Shown: piece by piece, positions 27,802 through 38,500 of the stretch
How the letters are laid out: each line of letters opens with the position of its first letter
How positions within the stretch are numbered: the stretch's first letter is position 1
Source of the DNA: Marinobacter denitrificans
Lineage (GTDB): Bacteria > Pseudomonadota > Gammaproteobacteria > Pseudomonadales > Oleiphilaceae
NCBI RefSeq assembly: GCF_008795955.1
Contig: NZ_VMHN01000001.1
Span: 682,001-746,000 of the forward strand
Direction: 5' to 3'
Length of the DNA: 64,000 nt
Position numbers and translations under genes: made by a program
Notes under the pieces: model-generated
Databases searched by the model: none
Told to the model about the DNA's origin: nothing
The model's input: the letters and a program-made list of their open reading frames with translations, nothing else

Positions 27802-29961
27802 TTATGTCACCTGGGTGACCGGTATCTGTTCCGGATGGCCCGGTGCGTTATGGCCACGGCGTTTGCCGCGCCGTTTGACAATTAATGGTGGGCATTTTTT
27901 GTCGTCGAAATAGGTCATCTGGCAGTCGAGGCAGTAGTGGCATTCCTGATAATTGATGGTGCCGTCAGGATGGATGGCCTGCACTTCGCATTCGTGTTCA
28001 CACAGACGGCATGGGTTACCGCACTCTTTGCGACGTTTCAGCCAGTCGAATACTCTAAGCTTTGTGGGTAGTGCCAGCGCAGCGCCCAGCGGGCACATGT
28101 ACCGGCAAAAGACCTTGCGGGTGAACAGATTCACCACGATCAGCAACACCGCATAGGTAACGAACGGCCAACTGCGGTCAAAGCGCAGGGTGATAGCCGT
28201 CTTGAAGGGCTCGATTTCAGCCAGTTTCTCGGCGGTAGCGAGTGAATCCAGGGACACACCGAACAGCACCAGAAGGACGATGTACTTGATGGCCCAGAGG
28301 CGCTCGTGGATCGGAAACGGCACTGTGTACTGTGGCACTTTCAGTTTGCGGGCGATTTCATTCACAAGTTCCTGAAGCGCCCCAAACGGACAGAGCCAGC
28401 CACAGTAAACCGCCCGCCCCCACAACAGGACGATACCGGCAACCGTTGCCCACAGAATGAATATCACAGGATCAACGAGGAAGGTTTCCCACTGGAACCC
28501 GCTGATGAGGCTGTTGACGAATGTCAGCACGTTGACGATGGACAACTGCCCCAGTGCAAACCAGCCAATGAAGAACAGGGTATAGGTCAGGAATGCATGG
28601 CGTATCCAGCGGGTGACCTTTGGCTTCTTGACCAGCCAGTCCTGGAAAAAGAGGATGAACATCAGGACACCGATACCAATGCCCAGGACGACGATCTGGA
28701 ACTGGCGCTGATACCACACCTGCACCCACATGGGCTGGGTTTCCAGCCACTCTTCCTCAGACAGCTCCACCTCTGGCCGGGTGTAGTACTGATCCGGCAG
28801 CTGGTACTCCAGCGGGAATACGGCGAACTCGCTATCCAGCGGGCCTGTCTGGCGTTTGACGGACAGCTCCAGGGACCAGGGGGTGCCCGGGTCGAAGTTG
28901 TACTGCTGGCGGACAATAAAGATCGCCATTTCAGAAAAATCAGGCATACCCTCCGCATAGACGTCGCTCAGGCGGTAAAAGTCCAGATCCCGGAAGTTGA
29001 AGGTGTCACCGAACTGACGCACCTGGATGCGATCGAAAATGCCACCCCGCACATAACCGGAACCCTTGAAGGAATATTCTCCACTGGCCATCACCGCGAT
29101 GGCGTGTTCCCCCTCCTCCAGCTCGGACATCAGCCACTGGTATTGGCCCTCGCCCAGAAGGTTTTTGCCGATTGCAGGAACATTCAGATAACCGGTGTAG
29201 AGATCGATCAATGCCTCGTCCCGCTCATCAGGCGCAGCTTCATCAACACCTTCCGCTTCGGTGCCCTCGAAGGCGTCGTCCACTTGCCCCCGGGTCACCA
29301 GTAGCCGGCGAACTGACCCATCTCCGGTCAGTTCTTCCCAGTTCTTTTCTGTGAACTCACCGCTGCGGAGTTCCGCCAGCGGCGGCCGGCCGCCGCCTCC
29401 ACCCTCAACCAGACCCAGTTCGGCGCCAATACGGTGGGCTGTTTTCATGATGACTTCGTTGATCACCATCACTGTCACCGTGGCGCCGGACAGGCCATCC
29501 ACAGCAATACGGCGTTCAGAGGATTTACCGCCCACTGTCACCCTCTGATCTGCCTTGAGGCCAACATACTGGTCCGTAAAATCGTGCATCTTGATTTCGG
29601 GAATACCAATCAGAAGAATCGGCTCGTCGTGGTGTATTACCCGCGCACCCTTGATCTCTCCGTCGGTGTCGAGCACGACCATCGCGTTCAGCGGTTTGCC
29701 GGAATAGGCGGGCGTCTGCACGAAGTCCAGGGTTTGATAGGCATACCCCAGAAGCTCTTCGCCGCGGCGAAGTTCCTGGATGGCGCGGTTATCTTCCCGG
29801 GGGGATATATCATCAACCGAGGGAAAGGCTTTCAGGATCACCTGACGGGCGGCCAGTGGCTCGTATTCTTCGGGGGCGTCTGCAATGGCCCCCGTTGACG
29901 GGATCAGAACAAGACACAGCAACCCGAGAATTGAAATGGCAGCACGCTGTATAGAACTCAC
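27802..29961 (-). CDS. nosR: NosR polytopic flavo-iron-sulfur protein
   Basis: This membrane protein of about 719 residues is needed for nosZ expression and in vivo electron supply to N2O reductase. Visible are a signal peptide ([27 protein letters not shown]), a periplasmic FMN-binding domain with SGATVT (~158-163) for covalent flavin, membrane helices, two CxxxCP motifs ([10 protein letters not shown] and [10 protein letters not shown]), and two [4Fe-4S] sites (CRLCEHECE and CHYCLDC). I chose the GTG at 29961, preceded by GGGGG; the ATG at 30030 would place extra residues before the signal. A TTGA-N6-TCAC box lies upstream. Confidence 0.92.
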   Translation of the reverse strand: MSSIQRAAISILGLLCLVLIPSTGAIADAPEEYEPLAARQVILKAFPSVDDISPREDNRAIQELRRGEELLGYAYQTLDFVQTPAYSGKPLNAMVVLDTDGEIKGARVIHHDEPILLIGIPEIKMHDFTDQYVGLKADQRVTVGGKSSERRIAVDGLSGATVTVMVINEVIMKTAHRIGAELGLVEGGGGGRPPLAELRSGEFTEKNWEELTGDGSVRRLLVTRGQVDDAFEGTEAEGVDEAAPDERDEALIDLYTGYLNVPAIGKNLLGEGQYQWLMSELEEGEHAIAVMASGEYSFKGSGYVRGGIFDRIQVRQFGDTFNFRDLDFYRLSDVYAEGMPDFSEMAIFIVRQQYNFDPGTPWSLELSVKRQTGPLDSEFAVFPLEYQLPDQYYTRPEVELSEEEWLETQPMWVQVWYQRQFQIVVLGIGIGVLMFILFFQDWLVKKPKVTRWIRHAFLTYTLFFIGWFALGQLSIVNVLTFVNSLISGFQWETFLVDPVIFILWATVAGIVLLWGRAVYCGWLCPFGALQELVNEIARKLKVPQYTVPFPIHERLWAIKYIVLLVLFGVSLDSLATAEKLAEIEPFKTAITLRFDRSWPFVTYAVLLIVVNLFTRKVFCRYMCPLGAALALPTKLRVFDWLKRRKECGNPCRLCEHECEVQAIHPDGTINYQECHYCLDCQMTYFDDKKCPPLIVKRRGKRRGHNAPGHPEQIPVTQVT

Positions 29962-30038
29962 GAGACCCCCTGGGGACACCTGCATGAAATAGAAGACGAG
30001 CGACAGCGGGATACTATTAGCCTGGCGCATTGGGATAT

Positions 30039-30052
30039 TTGATATTTCTCAC
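30039..30052. promoter_or_regulatory. Possible DNR/FNR-type box before nosR
   Basis: TTGATATTTCTCAC matches TTGA-N6-TCAA at seven of eight core bases. Its centre is about 84 bp upstream of the chosen nosR start, compatible with activation at about -41 and a ~43-base leader. Confidence 0.45.
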
Positions 30053-30121
30053 TGGTGACGGGCTGCTCTGTAAAAAAGCTAGTCGATATAACAAAAACTT
30101 CAAATACCCTTTTTTATGTAA

Positions 30122-30523
30122 TTAACCCAGTGAAACGGCCTGACCTTTCTGATCCAATGGCAGGTAGTTTCCAACGTGGCCCAGACGGATAGATTCCACC
30201 ATCATGGTGAGGGGTTGTTGGGCTTCATCGGAAGACGGCTGCATGCCACCACGGCCAGACATTGCTGCAACGAACACCACGTCCCAGGCCTGACCGGTCT
30301 GGCGGGACTCCTCCACGAGGGCACCGAAATCTCTGACCTCATCGGGGGTTTTGTCAACGCACACGACAGGTGTCAGGGCGCCGCCCTCACCATTGGCAAA
30401 GGCGGCCTTTTCCTCGCTTGAGGCGTCATCGGGAAGCTCGGCACGGCAGAACACGAACAGGAATCGCTGGGGAGCGGGTTCCGCATCGGCGGCTTTGAGC
30501 AAATCGGTATAGCTTGAAATCAT
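30122..30523 (-). CDS. Conserved small cytosolic protein, function unknown
   Basis: This protein of about 133 residues has no signal, membrane segment or catalytic motif that I recognise. Typical sequence is PQRFLFVFCRAELPD near residue 18, GGALTPVVCVDKTPDEV near 47, and DVVFVAAMSGRGG. I recall similar proteins mislabelled ribonucleotide reductase subunit alpha; nothing in the sequence supports that activity. It is encoded 22 bp downstream of the DNR-like gene on the same strand and probably co-transcribed, suggesting a link to denitrification. The first two codons are both ATG; either may start. Confidence 0.75.
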   Translation of the reverse strand: MISSYTDLLKAADAEPAPQRFLFVFCRAELPDDASSEEKAAFANGEGGALTPVVCVDKTPDEVRDFGALVEESRQTGQAWDVVFVAAMSGRGGMQPSSDEAQQPLTMMVESIRLGHVGNYLPLDQKGQAVSLG

Positions 30524-30545
30524 CAATGTGTTCCTGCCTTGCTGT

Positions 30546-31295
30546 TTACTGGCTGATCTGTATCAGCCGAGCGGGGTCGGAGATAAACAACCGGCTGCGG
30601 TTTACCCGCACAAGCCCGTTTGATTTCAGGTCTGCCAGAATCCGTGAGAAGGTTTCTGGCTGCATGGCCAGCCGGGAGGCCACCAGGCATTTGGGAAGCG
30701 GCAACTCCACTTCGCCACCTTGTTCGGCGCCGCTCGGCAACAGGTCGATCAGGTACCGGATCAGCCTGTCTCGCGCGCTCTGTACGGTCATGATTTCCAG
30801 ATCATGGAAACGGGCCACCGCGCGCCTGGCATAATGGCGTAATGCCGCCTGGGTGTACTCGGGCTTTCTTTCGAGCAGGTCCTGGTAAACCTTGACGGGT
30901 ATCATCAGCACTTCGCTGGATTTGAGCGCCTCTGCGTAACAGGCGTACCTCGCCGGGTCTGCATAGATCATGACTTCTGCAAAACAGTCGCCGGGCGCAA
31001 TGCTGTCGAGCGTGCGGTCAATGCCGGAGGCATCCAGGCGGTAAAGGCGGAGCCGGCCGGAAACCACAAAAAAGAAGTGGTGTGCAGGCATGTCCTGGCG
31101 GTAGAGCAGTTGGTGATGGCCAAGCCGCAGGCGTCTGGACTGGTGCATCAGGTCTGTCAGATCGTCGTCAGTCAGCGATGAGAACAATGCATGCTGGCGC
31201 ATCGAGGCCAGACTGTCGTCCTCATCAAGTGGCTTGTTGACGGCAACCAGTACCGGTTTGCTGTAGCGTGTTTCTGCTGTTTGTAATAGTGCCAT
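30546..31295 (-). CDS. dnr: DNR-like Crp/Fnr family regulator of denitrification
   Basis: This regulator of about 249 residues has a cNMP-like beta-barrel (RRLRLGHHQLLYRQDMPAH... to ~residue 130), a long dimer helix and a C-terminal helix-turn-helix (CLVASRLAMQPETFSRILADL). The FNR N-terminal cysteine cluster is absent, as in DNR, which senses NO through haem. The recognition helix ETFSR predicts binding to TTGA-N6-TCAA-type sites; several occur in the window. I chose ATG 31295 behind AGGGG. It sits between nos and nar. Confidence 0.87.
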   Translation of the reverse strand: MALLQTAETRYSKPVLVAVNKPLDEDDSLASMRQHALFSSLTDDDLTDLMHQSRRLRLGHHQLLYRQDMPAHHFFFVVSGRLRLYRLDASGIDRTLDSIAPGDCFAEVMIYADPARYACYAEALKSSEVLMIPVKVYQDLLERKPEYTQAALRHYARRAVARFHDLEIMTVQSARDRLIRYLIDLLPSGAEQGGEVELPLPKCLVASRLAMQPETFSRILADLKSNGLVRVNRSRLFISDPARLIQISQ

Positions 31296-31376
31296 TGTGT
31301 TTGCCCCTGCATTAATAATGCATTTCATATCTGCTTTTATAGTAGTGGGGCTTGGGGGGAAAATCGCTCCCCCGAT

Positions 31377-31420
31377 AGGGGTAGTTTGGTGGTTATTTCT
31401 GAGTAATTGACTTAGCTCAA
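31377..31420. promoter_or_regulatory. Regulatory region of dnr: NarL heptamer and FNR-type box
   Basis: AGGGGTA (31377-31383) reads TACCCCT on the other strand, a perfect NarL heptamer. TTGACTTAGCTCAA (31407-31420) has the invariant TTGA-N6-TCAA. Both lie 82-125 bp upstream of the dnr start, suggesting oxygen and nitrate control, as known for dnr in Pseudomonas. Confidence 0.55.
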
Positions 31421-31542
31421 AGAAAGGGGCTTGTGTCTGAGTGCTGGCACTGTTTTAGCTGGGAGTCAGCCTGGAAGGGATTCGCTTTACAAAACACGCT
31501 CCTTCGGCACATCTGTGCCACGCCTGGGTCCTGGTGCATAGT

Positions 31543-31646
31543 CTGGTGGGGATCACCTTTCCAAAACACGCTCAAGCCCATCCATGGGACGCTTGGGCTC
31601 CGCCATCCTTGGCTCCGCACAGTTTTGGAAAGGTGATCCCCACCAG
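31543..31646. repeat. Hairpin element B downstream of narKGHJI-ppi
   Basis: Perfect 25-bp arms (31543-31567 and 31622-31646, beginning CTGGTGGGG) enclose a 54-base core inverse to that of element A. Only about ten arm bases next to the core (TTTCCAAAAC) are shared with element A. It ends 17 bp after the parvulin stop and lies 248 bp upstream of dnr, so a terminator role for the nar operon is likely. A truncated copy (ACAAAACACGCTC) begins near 31486. Confidence 0.85.
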
Positions 31647-31663
31647 CCTCCAGACGCTTGAAG

Positions 31664-32470
31664 TTACTGCATCAGGGGTGAGTCGGGTATTTCCATATCC
31701 ACACCCTCCACACCGGTTTCCGCAGCGAGAACCTGCAGGTACTGGCGGAACGCTCTTCTGGTTACGCTTTCGCTCAGGTACTGCCGTATCTGCGGTTTAA
31801 CGTGCTCATAAGGCAGCTGTTCGCCGTCGATTCGCTGGTCGACTCTCACCAGGTGCCAGCCGTAGCGGGTTTCGATCAACTCCGGGTTGAGACCTTCCTG
31901 CAACGACAGCACCGGGCGTTCGAACTCGTCGACGGTCTGGCCTTTGCTGATCTGGCCGAGGCTGCCGCCCTGGTGGCGGGATTCGCACGCAGAGTACTGT
32001 TTGGCCAGTTCCGCAAACTGGGCACGGCCATCGAGTAGGGAGGACAGCAGCTGTCGACCGGCTTCCTCCTGGCGCATGCGTTCCTGGACGTCGTCCGGGG
32101 CCGCCGCCAGGAGGATGTGGCTGACAGCCATCAGGGTCGGGCTGCGGAAGCGGCCGGGGTTTGCGGCGTAGAAGCGTTCGCAGTCCTGCTCGCCGGGGTC
32201 AGGAACGTTAAGTTCCTGCTCCAGTACGCGGGCGATGCGGTCTTCTTCGTCGGCGATTTCGTCCAGATTCAGGCGGCTTGCCTGTTGCAGGAGGAGTTCG
32301 CGAATGACGAGGCTTTTGGCGGCTTCGTGCCAGGCTTCGGCGACTTCTTCGGCCGGGTGATGTTGCATTTCCCGGGCGATATCGTCTTCGCCGATGAGGT
32401 TGTCACCCACATACACCGGCGGAAACTTGTTTCTGGGTTTTTCGGCATCGCCTACTGGGATGAGTTGCAT
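31664..32470 (-). CDS. Parvulin-type peptidyl-prolyl isomerase of the nar operon
   Basis: This 268-residue protein has an N-terminal SurA/PpiC-like helical part and a C-terminal parvulin domain (~residues 135-235) with MAVSHILLAA, SACESRHQGGSLGQISKG and GWHLVRVDQRIDG. It catalyses proline cis-trans isomerisation and helps folding. No signal peptide is visible, so it should act in the cytosol, possibly on NarGH assembly. Start ATG 32470 has AAGGAG. It is encoded 11 bp after narI and is the last gene of the operon, the usual place for this gene in Pseudomonas relatives. Confidence 0.88.
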   Translation of the reverse strand: MQLIPVGDAEKPRNKFPPVYVGDNLIGEDDIAREMQHHPAEEVAEAWHEAAKSLVIRELLLQQASRLNLDEIADEEDRIARVLEQELNVPDPGEQDCERFYAANPGRFRSPTLMAVSHILLAAAPDDVQERMRQEEAGRQLLSSLLDGRAQFAELAKQYSACESRHQGGSLGQISKGQTVDEFERPVLSLQEGLNPELIETRYGWHLVRVDQRIDGEQLPYEHVKPQIRQYLSESVTRRAFRQYLQVLAAETGVEGVDMEIPDSPLMQ

Positions 32471-32481
32471 GTTATGTCTCC

Positions 32482-33162
32482 TTACGCGCGCTTGCGCACG
32501 ACCTGGTACTTGCGCCCGAAATACTCCACCGGCACGCTGAGCATATGCACCAGGCGGGTGAACGGGAACAACACGAAGATGGTCAGGCCCAGGAAGATGT
32601 GGGTCTTGTAGATCCAGTGCACGTCGGCAATATAGTCCGCCACGCCACCCTGCAGGGTGAAGATGCCCTGGGCCCAGGCGGAAAACTTGAGCATGGTGCT
32701 GCCATCCAGGTGACCAAGGGTCGGCAGGATCGTTACGAGGCCAAGACCCACTTGTGCAACCAGGATCAGAATGATCAGATTATCGGCAAACGTACTGCTT
32801 GCCTGGACCCTCGGGTCCGTCAGGCGTCTCCAGGCAAGCATGGCACCGCCGATCAGGCAGGCAACACCCGCAATGCCACCCACCACGATCGCGAGGACCT
32901 GTTTCGTGCCTGGTGTCATGAACGGCTCATAGAGCGCGTGTGGCGTCAGCAGGCCAACCAGGTGACCGAAGAAGATCACCAGAATCCCGACATGGAACAG
33001 CACGCTGGCCATCACCATGTTTTTCTTGCGCAGCATCTGGCTGGAATGGGCCTTCCAGGTGAACTGGCCGTGGTCATATCGTGCCCAGGTGCCAATCACC
33101 AGGACGGCGATGGCAACGTAGGGGTAGATCCCGAAAAACAGTGTATTAAGATAGGACATCAT
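32482..33162 (-). CDS. narI: Respiratory nitrate reductase gamma subunit (cytochrome b)
   Basis: This 226-residue membrane subunit has five hydrophobic helices and oxidises quinol, passing electrons through two b haems to NarH. Histidine-bearing segments such as FHVGILVIFFGHLVGLL and DVHWIYKTHIFLGL match the haem ligands of NarI. The start at ATG 33162 (or the next ATG) follows GGGAGGAAAC. It lies 20 bp after narJ. Confidence 0.95.
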   Translation of the reverse strand: MMSYLNTLFFGIYPYVAIAVLVIGTWARYDHGQFTWKAHSSQMLRKKNMVMASVLFHVGILVIFFGHLVGLLTPHALYEPFMTPGTKQVLAIVVGGIAGVACLIGGAMLAWRRLTDPRVQASSTFADNLIILILVAQVGLGLVTILPTLGHLDGSTMLKFSAWAQGIFTLQGGVADYIADVHWIYKTHIFLGLTIFVLFPFTRLVHMLSVPVEYFGRKYQVVRKRA

Positions 33163-33182
33163 TTCAGTTTCCTCCCGCGCCC

Positions 33183-33923
33183 TCAGGCGCCTCCTGCCTG
33201 ACGGGGCATCGCATCCGTCATCAGTTGATCGCTCAGGTGAATGGTCTGGGTCTGTTCCAGTTCGCGGCGGCGCTGGCCTACAACGCCACCGGTCGCGCAG
33301 GAACTGCCCTGATCGTCCACAAACTTGACCATTTCTTCTTCCCAGACCTTATCCAGGGCCTCCGGCGTGTCATCGCGCTCTTCCGAGGCCACGATCTGCG
33401 CCAGCTCCCGGCGATTCGCCTCGCGACCGGAAAGCACCAGCAGCGAGTCCATCAACACGTGGTAGAGGCTCTCACGCTGGTAGAGTCTTTCGCCCAGCAG
33501 TCCGAGGATGTGGTGGATGTCTTCCAGCCAGTTCCGGATCTCTTCCCATGGTCGGGTGGAGAGGTATTCCAGAAACAATGGCAGATAGTCCGGCAGTTCC
33601 TTGGCATCGATTTCCAGGCCGTTGGCGCGGTATTGCTCCATCAGGTCAACCATAGCCTGGCCACGGTCACGGGATTCACCGTGAACATGTTCGAACAGCA
33701 GCAGCGATGTTGCCCTGCCCTTGTCGAAGGTGCCCACGTAGTTTTCCTGCATATCCAGCAAATCGCCGTCGCACAACAGGTCTATACACCGCAGCAGCTG
33801 TTCCTTGTTCTCTCTTGGCAGGCGGTTGTCTTCCAGAACGGCTGCTACCAGTGCGTCTTTGGAGGCCTGAAGTTCTTCCGTGGGGTACTCGAGCACCCGC
33901 GCTATTACTTTTAAAAGTTGCAT
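33183..33923 (-). CDS. narJ: Nitrate reductase assembly chaperone NarJ
   Basis: This all-helical cytosolic chaperone of about 246 residues binds NarG and directs molybdenum cofactor insertion and membrane attachment. Family sequence includes RVLEYPTEELQ at the N terminus and LFEHVHGESRDRGQAMVDL in the middle. I chose ATG 33923 (MQLLKVIARVLEYP); the longer frame overlaps narH by 26 bp. Confidence 0.93.
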   Translation of the reverse strand: MQLLKVIARVLEYPTEELQASKDALVAAVLEDNRLPRENKEQLLRCIDLLCDGDLLDMQENYVGTFDKGRATSLLLFEHVHGESRDRGQAMVDLMEQYRANGLEIDAKELPDYLPLFLEYLSTRPWEEIRNWLEDIHHILGLLGERLYQRESLYHVLMDSLLVLSGREANRRELAQIVASEERDDTPEALDKVWEEEMVKFVDDQGSSCATGGVVGQRRRELEQTQTIHLSDQLMTDAMPRQAGGA

Positions 33924-33933
33924 ATCGGCCTCC

Positions 33934-35508
33934 TTATTCCTGTAACTGTTTCGGGTCAACCTGCTTCACGGTGGACAGCTTCTGCACCATGCTGGTGGTC
34001 TGCTTGCGACCACCGAACATGTTGAATTCACTGTCGCCGTTACAACCGTCCCCGAAGCTGAAGCCGCAGCCGTTGCGCTCGCCGTAGGCGTCTGCATCCG
34101 GGAAGGCTTCCCTGGCCAGCTCACGGTGGCTGGTGGGGATCACGAAGCGGTCCTCGTAGTTGGCAATGGCCAGGTAACGGTACATTTCATCGGCCTGGGC
34201 CTTGGTCAGTCCCGCTTCCTGCAGTGCCCGCAGGTCTTCCTTGCCTTCCACGGTTTCAGCCCGCTTGTACAGGCGCATGGCCATAATGCGTTTAAGGGCA
34301 CGAACGATCGGCTTCTCGTCACCGGCAGTCAGCAGATTGGCCAGGTACTTCACTGGAATCCGCAGGCTTTCGATCTTCGGCAGCACACCGTCAAACTCCA
34401 CCTTGCCGGCTTCCGCCGCAGACTGGATCGGGCTCAGGGGCGGCACGTACCAGACCATGGGCAGCGTGCGGTATTCCGGGTGCAGCGGCAGGGCCAGTTT
34501 CCAGTCCACTGCCATCTTGTAGACCGGGCTGCGCTGGGCAGCTTCGATGACGTTCATCGGGATACCGTCTTTCTTCGCCTGCTCGATGACCTTCGGGTCG
34601 TTCGGGTCCAGGAAGATTTCCAGCTGCTTCTCGTACAGCTCATGCTCGCCCGGCGTGCTGGCCACTTCTTCAATGCGGTCAGCGTCATAGAGCAGCACAC
34701 CCAGGTAACGAATGCGGCCGACACAGGTCTCGGAGCACACGGTGGGCAGGCCGGCTTCAATGCGTGGATAACAGAAGATGCATTTTTCGGACTTGCCGGT
34801 TTTCCAGTTGAAGTAGATCTTCTTGTACGGGCAGCCGGAGACACACATCCGCCAGCCACGGCACTTGTCCTGGTCGATCAGCACGATGCCGTCTTCCTCA
34901 CGCTTGTAGATAGCGCCGCTCGGGCAGCTGGCTACGCAGGCAGGGTTCAGACAGTGCTCGCACAGTCGCGGCAGGTACATCATGAAGGTGCTTTCGAACT
35001 GCCCGTAGATGTCCGCCTGAATCTGGTCAAAGTTCTTGTCCTTGCGGCGCTTGGAGAACTCCGTACCCAGGATTTCTTCCCAGTTCGGGCCCCATTCGAT
35101 CTTCTGCATGCGCTGGCCGGAGATCAGCGAGCGCGGCCGCGCGACCGGCTGGTGCTTGCTGTCGCCCGCGGTGTGCAGGTGCTGATAATCGAAGTCGAAC
35201 GGCTCGTAGTAGTCGTCAATTTCCGGCAGATCCGGGTTGGCGAAGATATTCGCCAGCACCCGGAAGCGGCCGCCGATCTTCGGACGGATCTTGCCGGAGC
35301 TGTCACGCATCCAGCCGCCCTTCCATTTGTCCTGGTTCTCCCACTCTTTGGGGTAGCCGATACCGGGCTTGGTCTCGACGTTGTTGAACCAGGCGTACTC
35401 CATGCCTTCACGGCTGGTCCATACGTTTTTGCAGGTCACGGAACAGGTGTGGCATCCGATGCACTTGTCCAGGTTCAGTACCATGCCGACTTGGGAACGG
35501 ATTTTCAT
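33934..35508 (-). CDS. narH: Respiratory nitrate reductase beta subunit
   Basis: This 524-residue ferredoxin-like subunit carries four cysteine sets for one [3Fe-4S] and three [4Fe-4S] clusters. Examples are CIGCHTCSVTCKNVW (~16-30), CEHCLNPACVASCPSGAI, and CRGWRMCVSGCPYKK; the Trp in the latter marks the [3Fe-4S] type. It relays electrons from NarI to NarG in the cytosol. Start ATG 35508 overlaps the narG stop by 4 bp. Confidence 0.96.
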   Translation of the reverse strand: MKIRSQVGMVLNLDKCIGCHTCSVTCKNVWTSREGMEYAWFNNVETKPGIGYPKEWENQDKWKGGWMRDSSGKIRPKIGGRFRVLANIFANPDLPEIDDYYEPFDFDYQHLHTAGDSKHQPVARPRSLISGQRMQKIEWGPNWEEILGTEFSKRRKDKNFDQIQADIYGQFESTFMMYLPRLCEHCLNPACVASCPSGAIYKREEDGIVLIDQDKCRGWRMCVSGCPYKKIYFNWKTGKSEKCIFCYPRIEAGLPTVCSETCVGRIRYLGVLLYDADRIEEVASTPGEHELYEKQLEIFLDPNDPKVIEQAKKDGIPMNVIEAAQRSPVYKMAVDWKLALPLHPEYRTLPMVWYVPPLSPIQSAAEAGKVEFDGVLPKIESLRIPVKYLANLLTAGDEKPIVRALKRIMAMRLYKRAETVEGKEDLRALQEAGLTKAQADEMYRYLAIANYEDRFVIPTSHRELAREAFPDADAYGERNGCGFSFGDGCNGDSEFNMFGGRKQTTSMVQKLSTVKQVDPKQLQE

Positions 35509-38500
35509 TTTACAGCCTCCTGAACAGTGTCATTACCTTCGCCATCGAGCCAGTCGATGTTGTGCATCTTGCGCACCACCACGAACTCATCGCGGTTGGA
35601 CCCTACGGTGCCGTAGTAGTTGAAGCCGTAGGAATACTGGGCGTAGCCGCCAATCATGTGGGTCGGTTTCGGGCATACCCGGGTGACCGAGTTGTGGATA
35701 CCGCCCCGGGTGCCGGTGATCTCGGACCCTGGAATATTCACAATCCGCTCCTGGGCGTGGTACATCATCACCATGCCCGGCATCACCCGCTGGCTGACCA
35801 CCGCCCGTGCCGCAATGGCGCCGTTGGCGTTGAACAGTTCGATCCAGTCGTTGTCCTCAATACCCAATTCTTTTGCATCGTCTTCGCTCAGCCACACAAT
35901 CGGGCCGCCGCGGGACAGGGTCAGCATCAGCAGGTTGTCGCTGTAGGTGCTGTGGATACCCCACTTCTGGTGCGGCGTGATCCAGTTCAGCGCTTTCTCG
36001 GCGTTACCGTTGCTGCGCTGGTTCAGCATGCTGCTGACCGTCTTGGTGTTGATGGGCGGACGGTACACCAGCAGGCTCTCACCGAAGGCGCGCATCCACT
36101 CATGGTCCTGGTAGAACTGCTGACGGCCGGTCAGGGTGCGCCAGGGAATCAGCTCATGGACATTGGTGTAGCCGGCGTTGTAGGACACGTGCTCGTCTTC
36201 CAGGCCAGACCAGGTCGGGCTGGAGATGATTTTGCGCGGCTGCGCCACGATGTCCCGGAAGCGGATCTTTTCCTCCTCCTTGTTCTTCGCCAGGTGGGTG
36301 TGATCCAGGCCGGTCATTTCCGACAGCGCGGCCCAGGCTTTCACCGCGACCTGGCCGTTGGTTTCCGGCGCCAGGGTCAGAATCACTTCCGCGGCATCGA
36401 TGGCGGATTCGATCTTCGGCCGGCCGTCGTTGGCACCGCCGATATGGGTGTAGTTCAGCTCCTTCAGGAAGTTCACTTCCTTCTCGGTGTTCCAGTTAAT
36501 GCCCTTGCCACCGTTACCCAGCTTGTCCATCAGCGGCCCAAGAGAGGTAAAGCGTGCATAGGTGTTCGGGTAGTCCCGCTCAACGGTGATGAAGTTGGGC
36601 GCCGTCTTGCCCGGAATCAGCTCGCACTCGCCCCGCTTCCAGTCCTTCACATCAAAGGCCTGGCCCAGTTCGGCCGGCGCATCGTGCAGCAGCGGCAGGG
36701 TAACCACGTCTTTCTCGACACCCAGGTGACCCTCGGTGGCTTTGGAGAAAGCCTTGGCAATGCCCTTGTAGATTTCCCAGTCACTGCGGGCTTCCCAGGC
36801 CGGATCAGTAGCGGCGGTCAGCGGGTGAATGAACGGGTGCATGTCCGAGGTATTCAGGTCGTTCTTCTCGTACCAGGTTGCGGTCGGCAGAACGATGTCG
36901 GAATACAGACAGGTGGTGGACATGCGGAAGTCCAGGGTCACCAGCAGGTCGAGCTTGCCCTCAGGCGCCTCGTCGTGCCACTTCACCTCGGTTGGCTTGA
37001 CGCCACCTTCGTGGCCAAGATCTTTGCCCTGCAGGCCGTTCTTGGTGCCCAACAGATACTTGAGCATGTACTCGTGGCCCTTACCGGAGGAACCCAGCAG
37101 GTTGGAGCGCCACACAAACAGGTTGCGCGGGCAGTTCTGCTTCGCCTCCGGGTCTTCACTGGCGAACGCCAGGGAGCCGTCTTTCATGGATTGCGCGACA
37201 TAATCGGCTACTTCCATACCCGCTTTCTCGGCTTCTGCGGCAATACCCAGCGGATTGCGGTTCAGCTGCGGTGCGGAGGGCAACCAGCCCATGCGCTCGG
37301 CACGTACGTTGTAGTCGATCAGGCTGCCACCAAATTTGGACTTGTCCGCCAGCGGCGACAGGATTTCGTCCACACCCAGTTTCTCGTAGCGCCACTGACC
37401 AGAGTGGGCATAGAAGAAGGAGGTGGAGTTCATGTGGCGTGGCGGGCGCTGCCAGTCCAGACCGAATGCCAGGGGTTGCCAGCCAGTCTGCGGGCGCAGT
37501 TTCTCCTGGCCGACATAGTGTGCCCAGCCGCCACCGCTCTGGCCAATACAGCCACACATGATCAACATGTTGATCAGGCCACGGTAGTTCATGTCCATGT
37601 GGTACCAGTGGTTCATACCGGCACCGACGATGACCATGGAACGGCCCTTGGTCTTGTCGGCGTTGTCGGCGAATTCACGGGCAATACGGATCACCTTGTC
37701 GGCGGGAACACCGGTGATTTTTTCCTGCCAGGCCGGTGTGTAGGGCTTCACTTCGTCGTAGGAAGTGGCGCCGTCGTCATCGCCCAGGCCACGGCTGATG
37801 CCGTAGTTGGCAACCATCAGGTCATAAACGGTGACCACACGGCCTTCGGAACCATCCGCCAGCTGAACCTTGCGGGAGCCCAGCTTGTGCTTGAGGATGT
37901 CCTTGATTTCGACATGCTTGAAGTGGTCGTGCTCGATACCGCCAAAGTACGGGAAGGCCACATCGACGACGTCGTCGTGCTTTTCGACCATGGACAGCTG
38001 CAGCTCAACATCGTTGCTGCTTGCAGTCTGCTTCAGGTTCCACTTGCCCTTCTCGCCCCAGCGATAGCCGATGGAGCCGTTGGGGGCGGTCAGCTGATTG
38101 GTTTTCTCGTCAATGGCAATGGTTTTCCACTCGGGATTGTTCTCTTCCCCAAGGCCATCCACCAGGTCACTGGCACGCAGGAAGCGGCCCGGCACGTAGC
38201 TGCCATCGTCCTTCTCTTCCAGCATCACGAGGTAGGGCATGTCGGTGTAGCGACGTACGTAGTCGGTAAAGTACTCGCTGGGCTTGTCTACGTGGAATTC
38301 CTTCAGAATCACGTGGCCCATGGCCATGCCCAGAGCGGCGTCGGTACCCTGCTTGGGGTTCAGCCACTCATCAGACAGCTTGGAAACTTCGGCGTAGTCC
38401 GGGGTGATGGCAACGGTCTTGGTGCCCTTGTAACGCACCTCGGTGAAGAAGTGAGCGTCGGGAGTACGGGTCTGGGGTACGTTGGAGCCCCAGGCAATGA

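Noticed and set aside
30122..30523. Assigning ribonucleotide reductase activity to the small gene beside dnr
   Set aside because: No ribonucleotide reductase motif or size; the label seems to be an inherited mistake.
31433..31636. Overlapping frames on both strands through hairpin element B
   Set aside because: They only translate the repeat; the same stretch recurs in element A and has no start signal.
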